DNA of 64,000 nt from Anaeromicropila populeti. GTDB lineage: Bacteria; Bacillota; Clostridia; Lachnospirales; Lachnospiraceae. A program made the position numbers and the translations under genes. The notes beneath the pieces are model-generated. The model ran no database searches. It was not told where the DNA came from and saw nothing but the letters and a program-made list of their open reading frames with translations. The DNA lies in contig NZ_FOYZ01000001.1 of NCBI RefSeq assembly GCF_900112775.1, positions 372,001 through 436,000 of the forward strand, read 5' to 3'. This document shows, one piece after another, positions 9,380 to 18,006 of the stretch; positions within the stretch are counted from its first letter, which is position 1; the number at the start of each line of letters is the position of its first letter.

Positions 9380-9409
9380 AGTACTCTCCTATATAAAAAT
9401 TTAATAATA

Positions 9410-11734
9410 TTACACACTATATATCTCTGGCTTTATCCCTTGCTTTTCAAAGGTTTCTTCAATATAAGTCTTGATTTCCCCAATGGAAAATAGAGAAGTC
9501 ACAAGAAATACTGTATTTCCTTTTTCTATCGCTTCTTTTAATCCCATCACAGAAACACCTTCCTTCTTAGTTCCCCAAATGGATTCCTTTCGATCGATAA
9601 AACATGTTGTTTTAATCCCATATAGCTTGCATATAAAATGAAATTGTCTTCCATTTTCTCCAGCTCCATATAAAGCTGCTTCCTTAATACCATCTTCACT
9701 CATACTTTCTACTACTTCCTGCATACTTTTTATAATATCATTTCCAGCAGAATTCTTTAACGCTCTTCTTACATAATAAAACTCATCCTTTAATGTAACT
9801 AACCCTTTTGGCCAGACAATATTGGAATTATGATACGTATAACTGACATTGCACTTATCCACATAATCAGTACCTTTGTCCTCAAGTAAGGCAATGTTTT
9901 GTTCCGTAATAATAGGTTCCTTATAGTTTGTTCCAAAATTAGTATCCGCTTCAAATTTCATGAGCAGCGAAACTTCTGAACGTAATGGCATATCAATAAG
10001 TCTATGCAATATTTTCAAAGTGTCTCTCCTGTTATTTATAACTTCTTGTGCAATCTCTGCCTTATGTTTTCTGAAATAAAACCAATATTTCTGAAAGGTC
10101 AAAACTCCTTGAAATACAATTTTCGTATAAACATCATTTTTTACCCCTTGTGCTTGTAGAGGCTTAATACCCTGCGATATTCTTTCGTATCCAATAGTAC
10201 TTCCTTCACAGACACTGGCTAGTTTTTCGAGAACATCAGGAGAACGATAAATTGTTGTCATTAGATCCTGGTTTTCTGCATAAGTACCCATATATCCTTC
10301 AATTCGCATTCCATTATAAACACGTTCACCTGTTATTCCCATGGCAAAAAAATGACTCATCTGTGGTTCTATTCCTTCCATCCTTAAAGCCTTTTCGGTC
10401 CATTGTTGAATTCTTCCTACCGAACCAATATCTACAGTAGCCACATTAGAAAAATCCCCAATTTCTTGTTTCAAATAATCAACATATTTTTTTCTTTCTA
10501 GACTAACAAACTTTTCTATTTTGGATATATTCTCTGGCTCAAGTAAACGTGTAATGATATATTCTTTCAGTGATGTTTCCTTCTGAATTAAAATTGTATG
10601 CGAAACCTTTAATTTTGTATCAAAATATTCCTCTAGTCCTTCAAAAGCTTCCTTTTCAAGTCCAAGAACCTCTATCAGCTCCAATATAGTAATATTTCGT
10701 ACCCCAATAATATTTTCAATTTCTTCACGATTTACCTTTTCAATGGCGGGAATATAAGAAGCCTTTCGTGAAGTATAAATTGGATTTACCTTAATAGGCA
10801 GGTTTTGTTCCTTACAATCATTTTTCAATAGTTCACCCAGCAAATATCCTTCTCGCATTAATGGATAAATTGCATGAATTCCTAGTTGCTGCATACGATT
10901 GATTACATGAGACACAAATATAGTAAGAAACGGACCTATGATACTAGCACCTATTTCAAATGCCAGCTGCTTTTCCGGTGTATCATAGCTACATTCATGT
11001 GCGGCTATTTTTCTAAGAGACAAAATGGCTGGCTGGGGAATATCATGTCTAATTTTTTCATAGTCATAAATACTATTTAGTTTGTTTGGTATTACATTAT
11101 AATGATGTGCTTCTATTCCAAACTTTTGTGCTTGTAAGTAATCTCCACTCTTGTTATCACCGATATGAAGGATTCTGCTCTTTGAAACCTCAGGAAATAG
11201 TTGTTCCAGCTCTTGATATAATTCTCCTGATTGCTTATTACATTTTTTTTCACTTGATATCACAACATGATTTACCCATGACAAATCAAATCCTCCACTA
11301 GCCAATAATTCTCTGATTTGCTTTTCTGTCAAATACATATCTGATAATAAAATAACTTTTTTGCCTTGTTTTCTGAAATCATCTATTAATTCTAAAATAT
11401 CAGGGTTCAAATATCCCATTTCTTTTTCCACTTCAACTTCTAATTTCACTAAATCAAACTGCTTTTTCACAATGTAGGGAGGAATTTCTTGGTAGATATC
11501 TGCTAATGTAATTTCTTTATGAGATACCCTGCTTCTGGCTCTTCTCTCCATCTCAACCCGTAATTTTAAAAACTCAAACTCTGTCAGATCCATTATATTC
11601 TGACCTTGCTCCTTTACGCGTCTCCAGACTATTTCAAATATATCAATGGGCTTTGCCACTGCTCGCAACCACAATGTATCAAAAATATCCAGACTTAATA
11701 CATCATATTGTTTTACATCCACTAAAAACTTCAT
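9410..11734 (-). CDS. Large HAD-domain multidomain protein
   Basis: A 774-residue protein. The N-terminus is a HAD-type phosphatase: SLDIFDTLW (about residues 14-22) holds the DxxDT version of the catalytic motif, VILLSDMYL is motif II and ILHIGDNKSGDY is the acidic motif IV. A long middle region (about 240-650) of unknown fold follows, containing PLMREGYLLGELL and VDIGSVGRIQQW. The last 110 residues form a Rossmann-like unit starting AALYGAGENGRQF and continuing FIDRKESIWGT. Proteins of this layout occur in capsule and O-antigen loci and are often annotated only as HAD hydrolases. Its place beside the TarJ-like gene suggests a transferase or phosphatase step on a polyol- or sugar-phosphate. 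The function is not established. Confidence 0.6.
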   Translation of the reverse strand: MKFLVDVKQYDVLSLDIFDTLWLRAVAKPIDIFEIVWRRVKEQGQNIMDLTEFEFLKLRVEMERRARSRVSHKEITLADIYQEIPPYIVKKQFDLVKLEVEVEKEMGYLNPDILELIDDFRKQGKKVILLSDMYLTEKQIRELLASGGFDLSWVNHVVISSEKKCNKQSGELYQELEQLFPEVSKSRILHIGDNKSGDYLQAQKFGIEAHHYNVIPNKLNSIYDYEKIRHDIPQPAILSLRKIAAHECSYDTPEKQLAFEIGASIIGPFLTIFVSHVINRMQQLGIHAIYPLMREGYLLGELLKNDCKEQNLPIKVNPIYTSRKASYIPAIEKVNREEIENIIGVRNITILELIEVLGLEKEAFEGLEEYFDTKLKVSHTILIQKETSLKEYIITRLLEPENISKIEKFVSLERKKYVDYLKQEIGDFSNVATVDIGSVGRIQQWTEKALRMEGIEPQMSHFFAMGITGERVYNGMRIEGYMGTYAENQDLMTTIYRSPDVLEKLASVCEGSTIGYERISQGIKPLQAQGVKNDVYTKIVFQGVLTFQKYWFYFRKHKAEIAQEVINNRRDTLKILHRLIDMPLRSEVSLLMKFEADTNFGTNYKEPIITEQNIALLEDKGTDYVDKCNVSYTYHNSNIVWPKGLVTLKDEFYYVRRALKNSAGNDIIKSMQEVVESMSEDGIKEAALYGAGENGRQFHFICKLYGIKTTCFIDRKESIWGTKKEGVSVMGLKEAIEKGNTVFLVTSLFSIGEIKTYIEETFEKQGIKPEIYSV

Positions 11735-11751
11735 CTCACAATACCTCCAGA

Positions 11752-12777
11752 TTATTCCTTCCAGTCCATAACTGTTTTCCCTAAGCTCTTTGCAATATCA
11801 CTTTCAAAAGCACTCTGAATATCCGCAATCGAATGGATTGGTATAACAGCAGCAACTATTTTTTCCAGATGCTCTATTACATCATTATGCTCTGTTATGA
11901 ATTCGATCAGCCCTTCAAAATCTTCCCTGCCACTTCTGCTGCTGCCATAAATCCTTAATCCCTTTTCTAACACCATGCGGGTATTGATTTGAATTGGGAA
12001 TTCCGATACACCCATAAGTGAAATCGTTCCTTCTGGTTTTATCAAGTCAACAATCTGCTCCAATGCTTTCTGCGAACCAATATTCCCTACACACTCAAAC
12101 ACATGATCTAATTCCATATCCATTGGCAGCTCCGTTATCAGATAGGTTTCATCTACAAAAGTAAAATCACTTAATTTATAATCGTGAACACCAATTACAG
12201 TAATTATAGACTGGGGAAACGTTTTTTTTAATAAAAGAGCCGTAATGTAGCCCAGGTTTCCATCACCCCAAACACCAATGCGTTCCTTTCTGCTGTGGGA
12301 AAAGCACATAAAACGTTGGATTGCATGAAAACTGACCGAAAGCAGTTCCACAAAAGCACCTACTGTATTGGGTATCTTTTCAGGCAGTCTTACCAGACGG
12401 GCTACAGGTATTTGTACATATTCCTGCAAAAAACCGTCTATTCCACTGGAGCAAAAGCCAGAATCCCGTCGGTAGTTTTCCTTTATCACGTCATCCTGTC
12501 TGCCTGGAATATTAGGAATCAAAACCACACGTTCCCCAATCGAAAAAGTTTTTGTAGGATCATAAATCACTTCGCCCATTGCTTCGTGTATTAATGCCAT
12601 CGGCAATTTCTGTTCCAATATTTTAGGTTCTCTAGAACCTTGATAATATCTCTGATCCGCATTACAAATAGATAATTTCGTTGGGCGCACAAGCACTTCT
12701 GGTTTTGTCAAATCGATATCTTCAAATGCGATCTCGATTCTTCGTGGTGCCACCAGCCGATATACCGCATTGATCAT
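11752..12777 (-). CDS. tarJ: TarJ-like ribulose-5-phosphate reductase
   Basis: A 341-residue medium-chain alcohol dehydrogenase that matches TarJ closely in character: VYRLVAPRRIEI at the start, LSICNADQRYYQGSRE (about 35-50), MALIHEAMGEV, and the nucleotide fold GVWGDGNLGYITALL. TarJ makes ribitol 5-phosphate from ribulose 5-phosphate with NADPH; TarI then makes CDP-ribitol. The start overlaps the TarI-like gene by four bases, the same pairing seen in wall teichoic acid loci. Here the pair is embedded in a flagellar glycan cluster, not a wall polymer cluster. A related polyol phosphate other than ribitol cannot be excluded. Confidence 0.85.
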   Translation of the reverse strand: MINAVYRLVAPRRIEIAFEDIDLTKPEVLVRPTKLSICNADQRYYQGSREPKILEQKLPMALIHEAMGEVIYDPTKTFSIGERVVLIPNIPGRQDDVIKENYRRDSGFCSSGIDGFLQEYVQIPVARLVRLPEKIPNTVGAFVELLSVSFHAIQRFMCFSHSRKERIGVWGDGNLGYITALLLKKTFPQSIITVIGVHDYKLSDFTFVDETYLITELPMDMELDHVFECVGNIGSQKALEQIVDLIKPEGTISLMGVSEFPIQINTRMVLEKGLRIYGSSRSGREDFEGLIEFITEHNDVIEHLEKIVAAVIPIHSIADIQSAFESDIAKSLGKTVMDWKE

Positions 12778-13496
12778 TCTGTTTCTCCTTTCAGCAGTGA
12801 TTTGGCAACCAGTACGTCAAATGGGTACGTTATTTTAATATTAAACACTTCACCTTCTACCAGCTGTACCTTCTCTCCCTTCAAGACCAAAATTTTTGCT
12901 GCATCGGTTAAAATGGCTTTTTCTTCTTCGGATAATTCCATAAAAATTTCTTTTAGTCTTTTGGCACGAAAGGACTGGGGTGTCTGCCCCTGATACATTT
13001 TTGTCCGATCAGGAATGGAGGAAATGGCATTTCCATCTTCACTGCATACAATCGTATCTGTAGCAGAAAGAACCGTATCACAGGCTCCATGTTCCATTAC
13101 CATATGAATGTTATCCTGAATAATCCGGTGTGTCACAAAGGGACGTACTGCATCATGTGTTACAATTACATCTTCTTCTGTTAAGCCATATTCTTTCTCT
13201 ATATAAGTAATCCCCTGAATAATCGTATCATTTCTGGTTTCTCCACCTTCGATGACACATATTTTTTCCGTTTCCGGGATAAATCTGCGAATTAAGTCCT
13301 CTGTATGGCGAATCCATTGTCTTGGACATAATACAAGAACCTTTTGAAATTCACTCATAACAAAAAATTTCTCAATGGTATGAATAATAATCGGTTTATT
13401 TCCTAATTCAATAAACTGTTTTGGCTTTTCCATATTTCCCATTCTGGAACCTACACCACCAGCTAAAATAATAGCAAACACTCTCGCTTCACTCAT
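12774..13496 (-). CDS. tarI: TarI-like polyol-phosphate cytidylyltransferase
   Basis: A 240-residue IspD/TarI-family cytidylyltransferase with the signature IILAGGVGSRMG (about 9-20), KPKQF, VTHDAVRPFV and TPQSFRAKRL. IspD and TarI share this fold. The four-base overlap with tarJ and the TagF-like gene 47 bases upstream favour CDP-ribitol synthesis over methylerythritol-phosphate metabolism. Expected product: CDP-ribitol (or CDP-activated related polyol) used by the polymerase-like transferase encoded next door. Confidence 0.83.
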   Translation of the reverse strand: MSEARVFAIILAGGVGSRMGNMEKPKQFIELGNKPIIIHTIEKFFVMSEFQKVLVLCPRQWIRHTEDLIRRFIPETEKICVIEGGETRNDTIIQGITYIEKEYGLTEEDVIVTHDAVRPFVTHRIIQDNIHMVMEHGACDTVLSATDTIVCSEDGNAISSIPDRTKMYQGQTPQSFRAKRLKEIFMELSEEEKAILTDAAKILVLKGEKVQLVEGEVFNIKITYPFDVLVAKSLLKGETE

Positions 13497-13543
13497 ACAA
13501 ACCCTCTTTTCTGCATGTCCTATAGTCTATTTTCATTCAGAAC

Positions 13544-14770
13544 TTACTTTTCTACAATACGTCTGATTTTTTTTACCAACCGTTCACTGGCTTTACAATC
13601 CACATAAGAAAACATTTTACTTCTTAATTCCACCCTTCCAGACTCACAATTATCCTGGTTTCTAACCGAGGCAATGCCGTCCATGAACTCTTTCATCGTA
13701 TAGGTTCTAAGCTCCGGCATATACGAATCATAGTCAAAGTAACATTCTCTTGTATCCTTTGAATACTCGTCCAAGTCATATGTAAATAACACAGAAGGAC
13801 GGTTCAACATTAAGAAATCTGTATGAATGGAGGAATAATCTGTGGTCAGCATATCCGCAAAACCTAATACCGAATAAGTATCAATATCTGTATCCATATT
13901 TTGAATGTTAGAATAACTAACCATTTCGAACTGCTCTTTTAATTTTGACTTTGGATGAAGTTTTGTAATAAAAACCATTTCATTGTCCTTTAGAAACTGA
14001 TTAAAAACCACTAAGTCCATAGCCTCAAAAAACATTTTTTCAGAATCACGAAAGGTAGGGAGGTAAAAAATAATATATGCTCCCTGCTGCTTTAACCCTC
14101 TTATTGTAGAAACCGCTGCTTCCTCTTTTTTTGTATAAACAGGCTTTATTTCACACTGGGAAAACAAAACATCATTTCTCGGATAACCGTCTACAATAAT
14201 GTGATTTCTTGGTACAGCAAAGGCAGATGAAAAAATATCACCCATCATTTCAGAAGTCGCCAGAATATAATGGGATGGCTTTTCATTGGAAATAGTAATC
14301 AAAAAATTTTTAAACCGTTCCCAGTTATTCTTTGGATGACGCAGCTTATCAAATTTGTTATCATAATTAATCTTTTTATTTCCTGTACCATGCCATAAAT
14401 TAATTTTTTTTGCGCCTCCTGAAAGCCAAAAGGATATATCTTTTGAATAGTTATCAAATAGATACACTCCTGCCCGAAGGCAATAATAGATACCTTTCCA
14501 AGAACGGTACGTATATGCCTCCAAATGATTCTGTTTCAAAAAATCCACAATCTGCTTATCCTTTGAAATCCAAATAGGTCTTTCTTCACAGGACTCCATC
14601 TGGCTGACATATAAATACAGATACCGTGGGTTGTCTGCAAATCGTTTTCCAAAACTGCTTCCAAACAGCCAAATCTTTTTGCTTCTAGGCGTAATAAAGG
14701 AAACGCCATACACTGGAAGTAAAAATAACTGAGCCCAGTATTTTAAAAATCCCATTACTTTCCTTTTCAT
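13544..14770 (-). CDS. CDP-glycerol/CDP-ribitol phosphotransferase (TagF/TarL family)
   Basis: A 408-residue protein of the CDP-glycerol glycerophosphotransferase family. The catalytic-region motif NLWHGTGNKKI (about 127-137) and the donor-site motif LTTDYSSIHTDFLMLNRP (about 308-325) are both present. Family members transfer glycerol- or ribitol-phosphate from the CDP form at the inner face of the membrane, and the basic, amphipathic N-terminus fits peripheral membrane binding. Followed by tarI and tarJ homologues, it completes a donor-plus-transferase module. In this setting it may add one or several polyol phosphates to the flagellar glycan. The number of units added cannot be read from sequence. 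Confidence 0.83.
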   Translation of the reverse strand: MKRKVMGFLKYWAQLFLLPVYGVSFITPRSKKIWLFGSSFGKRFADNPRYLYLYVSQMESCEERPIWISKDKQIVDFLKQNHLEAYTYRSWKGIYYCLRAGVYLFDNYSKDISFWLSGGAKKINLWHGTGNKKINYDNKFDKLRHPKNNWERFKNFLITISNEKPSHYILATSEMMGDIFSSAFAVPRNHIIVDGYPRNDVLFSQCEIKPVYTKKEEAAVSTIRGLKQQGAYIIFYLPTFRDSEKMFFEAMDLVVFNQFLKDNEMVFITKLHPKSKLKEQFEMVSYSNIQNMDTDIDTYSVLGFADMLTTDYSSIHTDFLMLNRPSVLFTYDLDEYSKDTRECYFDYDSYMPELRTYTMKEFMDGIASVRNQDNCESGRVELRSKMFSYVDCKASERLVKKIRRIVEK

Positions 14771-14771
14771 A

Positions 14772-16265
14772 TTACCAGTTCCTTAAAATAGTCTTTCTTT
14801 CAATTGGATCTAAACTTCTAATTTTCTCATCTTCATAATAGGAATCATTTCTAACGTGTGTGGTAGACACTTCTTCAAAAATAGCACCGTTTACTGATGT
14901 AAAGGAATGGTTCTCACTTCTCAGAACCGTCTGGATATCTCCTGGTGTCATATTAATCATATTTCCCTCAATACACACCTGCATATCTCCATATAAAAGC
15001 TGAAAAGTCTCTTCTTTCACCTTATGGGCATGAAGCGGATGCTTTTGTCCAGGCAGCACAATAATCAGCTTTTTACAATATTCCCGATTAATTATATTAA
15101 TAATAATTGCACCAAACTGTCTAAAATGCTGCATTCCATAATGATGTGACAGTTCTACTTCAAAATCATTTCCCAACGCAATTCCTGCTTCATACAGCAT
15201 ACCTTTTGCATCATGAATCACACTTCTAACCAAGTTAATATCAGATAACTTCTTTTTTTCCTGAAGTTGTTCTTTTGCTTTATAGTCTCTGCTTGCTGCC
15301 ACTCCATCATAAAATTCGCCACTGGTCATCTGTTTATCAAAGCATGGCATAGCAAAAAATACGTCGTCCCTTGCAATAGTTTCTCCAGCTTGAATATCAC
15401 GCTTTACATATACTCCTCTCATTAAAGAGTGAAGAGAATCAATTTCATCTTGGGTAATATATTTTTTACTTTCGTTTTTCATGGAACAAATTGTCTTAGC
15501 ATTCAGTGCTGCCTGCACCCAGCGTTCTGCCTGCTCTGGATTCATTGAATATGCATTCAGCGTAATTTTTTCGTTAGGAAGACCTACGTGTCTTTCTAAA
15601 ATCTTCGCTCCCTTGGCAATAGCAAGCATAGGAACCGTATTATCCTCTGGATTTTCATGTCCTGAATATCCAATAGTAATGTTTGGATACCTCCGGCTCA
15701 TTTTATTGATAAAATCCAATTGCAAATGCTCCATGGGAGTAGGGTACTCTGCTACACAATGCATAAAAGCAAATTCACAGTTTTTGTGAACAAGAAAATT
15801 GTAAATTTTATCTATATCAGAAATGGATTTCCCTCCTGTGGACAGAATAACTGGCTTATGGGTTTTTGCTATTTGTGTAAGCAGCGGCCAGTCTAAGGCA
15901 CTACAGCTTGCCACCTTAATAATATCAATTCCTTGATCCATACACCATTCCACACTATCCTCATCAAATGGTGTTACCATTGTTACCATTCCTTCTTCCC
16001 GAATGGCTTCCACAATGACACTAAACTGCTCATAAGTAAGCCTGGTTCCCATAAATCTTGGAACGTGAGGAATATCTTCCCGGTTCACATAATCGGGGTG
16101 TATAAAAGTATCCAGATTACGATATTGCAATTTTACCGCAGCCTTAATATTATGCTTTCTTGCAATCTTTCCCATTGCATGTACAATATCCAAGCCATGC
16201 TCTACGCTTCCCTGGTGGCTATTGGCCATTTCAAAAATAAACAAATCATTAAACATCTGTTTCAT
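14772..16265 (-). CDS. NeuB-type synthase fused to a SAF and a C-terminal cupin domain
   Basis: A 497-residue fusion, about 150 residues longer than ordinary NeuB. Residues 1-280 are the synthase barrel (FEMANSHQGS near the start, VKLQYRN, ERHVGLP). About 285-350 form the SAF domain (RGVYVKRDIQAGETI). About 370-480 form a cupin resembling sugar-isomerase cupins, with metal-type histidines in LPGQKHPLHAHKVKEETF and a GDMQV strand. The cupin may isomerise the hexose or hexose-phosphate substrate before condensation. Its neighbours are a Maf gene and the NeuA-HAD fusion, so this triplet may make, activate and attach one particular sugar acid, distinct from the kit at 1-7.5 kb. Confidence is high in the domains and modest in the isomerase role. 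Confidence 0.84.
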   Translation of the reverse strand: MKQMFNDLFIFEMANSHQGSVEHGLDIVHAMGKIARKHNIKAAVKLQYRNLDTFIHPDYVNREDIPHVPRFMGTRLTYEQFSVIVEAIREEGMVTMVTPFDEDSVEWCMDQGIDIIKVASCSALDWPLLTQIAKTHKPVILSTGGKSISDIDKIYNFLVHKNCEFAFMHCVAEYPTPMEHLQLDFINKMSRRYPNITIGYSGHENPEDNTVPMLAIAKGAKILERHVGLPNEKITLNAYSMNPEQAERWVQAALNAKTICSMKNESKKYITQDEIDSLHSLMRGVYVKRDIQAGETIARDDVFFAMPCFDKQMTSGEFYDGVAASRDYKAKEQLQEKKKLSDINLVRSVIHDAKGMLYEAGIALGNDFEVELSHHYGMQHFRQFGAIIINIINREYCKKLIIVLPGQKHPLHAHKVKEETFQLLYGDMQVCIEGNMINMTPGDIQTVLRSENHSFTSVNGAIFEEVSTTHVRNDSYYEDEKIRSLDPIERKTILRNW

Positions 16266-16284
16266 AGATTCACCCTCTTTTCTT

Positions 16285-17979
16285 TTACTGTCTCACAATA
16301 TTTTCAAGAATTACATTCTTCATTCCACTTATATTAGCACCGCCCTCTGTTGCATTTAAAAATATAACGGTACTTTCCCTCTTAATTCTGGCTTCTATCC
16401 ATTGACGGTACTTGTCCATGGACTGGCTTGTATAAACCTTTTCTCCATATATATCTCGAATCTGACGCAGATTTTCTGTAACCGTTAATTCTCTTCTTGA
16501 AGTATCCGATGCATGTACAAAATGATTGCTATATGCCAGATCCAGACCAACACAAATAATTCTTGCCGCACCCATCTTTACACTTAAATCAATTGCCACT
16601 GTAGCAACTGAACCTCCGGTCTCACACAAAAAGGTACCTCTGCTGTCTGCCTCCTCCTCTGCCATTGGAAAATCCTTCTGAAAAATAAGGTACTTTGATC
16701 CTTGATACTGGGAGGCAAATCCATGAAAAGCCGTAGATAACAATAGTAATGGTACTCCTGCATTTTCTAACCCACTAATTTGACCAATTACTCTTTCATT
16801 AGCCTCTGAAATTACTACATAATCCGGTTCAATTCCTGCTTTCATCAATTTTCGAAATACGGTTCCTACTGCTAGAATAATTCCTTTTTCTTTTTTCACT
16901 TTTTTTAACTGTACAAAGTTTTTATCGAGAGAAGGTCCTGCTGCAATAATATAAATATCTTTTCCAACCCATGAATCTTTCAATTCCTCTGCTGTTTTGC
17001 TGCACTTCCTCACATTTTCACGAAAGTTTCCACACAGAAGCTTTCTTTGGTTTTTTATCGAACTATACTGCAAAAAATAATTTTCCAGTTTTTCCTTTAA
17101 GGCTCCTTTTTCGAGATTTTGTAACGACGGATAGTGTATTACAAAACTCGTCTGTTCTGAAAGGTTCCCTATTCTTTTTTGTAATTTAGTAAAATCCTTA
17201 TCATATATAATTTTGTGATTAGACTTTTTTAAAAAAGAAGAAAGAACTCCATATTCCAAGGCTAGTCTTAAAACTTCTTCCCTTGATTCATATACAGTAA
17301 TGGAGACATTAGGATCTATACTTCCCAGCTCCAGTGCATGGTACCCCAGTCCAAATCCATACACTACATACTCTGTCCTGTCTTCCTCATACCAGGATGC
17401 TGCCAGTTCATACGCAGCTTGTTGTGGTTTATGATTACTATGATAATAAATTGTTTTTTCTTCTGATTTTCCAGCCAGTGTAAATTCTCCATAGGAGGTA
17501 AGTTCCACCTGAAAAAGTTGTTTTTCTTCTTTATATGGAACTGCCTTTTTTAATAAATAATATAATTCCTCATCATAAGCTTTAATATTCAGGCACTCTT
17601 CCTGATAGTTCTTTCCTTCTGCCACAAAGGCTTCTGCCTCGTTCTGAAAAATAGCCTGCTGTAAAGAGGAAAAAAACGGCTGCAAGCGAAGTTCATACAA
17701 ATCACTTAACAATACATAATCCATATTTTGCTGCGCCGATAAAACTTCTGTCAGCATTTCATTTATATTTGCCATGTCAACATACACAATTCCAGATTCA
17801 TTAAAATACCCTGCTTCAGCCAGGAGAACTTCCAGCATTCCAGTCATTTTATCCAGTACTGCAATTCCATTACGTAACCCTGCATCAAAATTCTGCTTTT
17901 TCAGGTTTCTGGTTACCCTTTCTGCCAGAGAAATAAGCTGCTTATTTTCCTCAAAAATTTTCTTAATAGATTCTTTCAA
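16285..17979 (-). CDS. Motility accessory factor (Maf, DUF115) flagellin glycosyltransferase
   Basis: A 564-residue Maf protein. Residues 1-120 are a helical N-terminal domain. The middle contains a Rossmann-like part (YGFGLGYHALELG) and the DUF115/MptE-like catalytic region starts at IYIIAAGPSLDKNF (about 345). It continues through VISEANERV, ETGGSVATVA and CVGLDLAYSN. Maf enzymes transfer nonulosonic acids from CMP donors onto Ser/Thr of flagellin. Its N-terminal segment INEMLTEVLS ... YVLLSDLYE resembles the small protein encoded at 20880-21206. It is the second of two Maf genes in this operon and shares only the core with the 613-residue copy, so the two may use different donors or sites. 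Confidence 0.88.
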   Translation of the reverse strand: MKESIKKIFEENKQLISLAERVTRNLKKQNFDAGLRNGIAVLDKMTGMLEVLLAEAGYFNESGIVYVDMANINEMLTEVLSAQQNMDYVLLSDLYELRLQPFFSSLQQAIFQNEAEAFVAEGKNYQEECLNIKAYDEELYYLLKKAVPYKEEKQLFQVELTSYGEFTLAGKSEEKTIYYHSNHKPQQAAYELAASWYEEDRTEYVVYGFGLGYHALELGSIDPNVSITVYESREEVLRLALEYGVLSSFLKKSNHKIIYDKDFTKLQKRIGNLSEQTSFVIHYPSLQNLEKGALKEKLENYFLQYSSIKNQRKLLCGNFRENVRKCSKTAEELKDSWVGKDIYIIAAGPSLDKNFVQLKKVKKEKGIILAVGTVFRKLMKAGIEPDYVVISEANERVIGQISGLENAGVPLLLLSTAFHGFASQYQGSKYLIFQKDFPMAEEEADSRGTFLCETGGSVATVAIDLSVKMGAARIICVGLDLAYSNHFVHASDTSRRELTVTENLRQIRDIYGEKVYTSQSMDKYRQWIEARIKRESTVIFLNATEGGANISGMKNVILENIVRQ

Positions 17980-18006
17980 AGAACTATCCTCACATTCCTT
18001 TTCACT

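Noticed and set aside
12774-13496. Assignment of the cytidylyltransferase to isoprenoid synthesis (IspD).
   Set aside because: The overlap with a TarJ homologue and the adjacent polyol-phosphate transferase favour TarI; no other isoprenoid genes are near.
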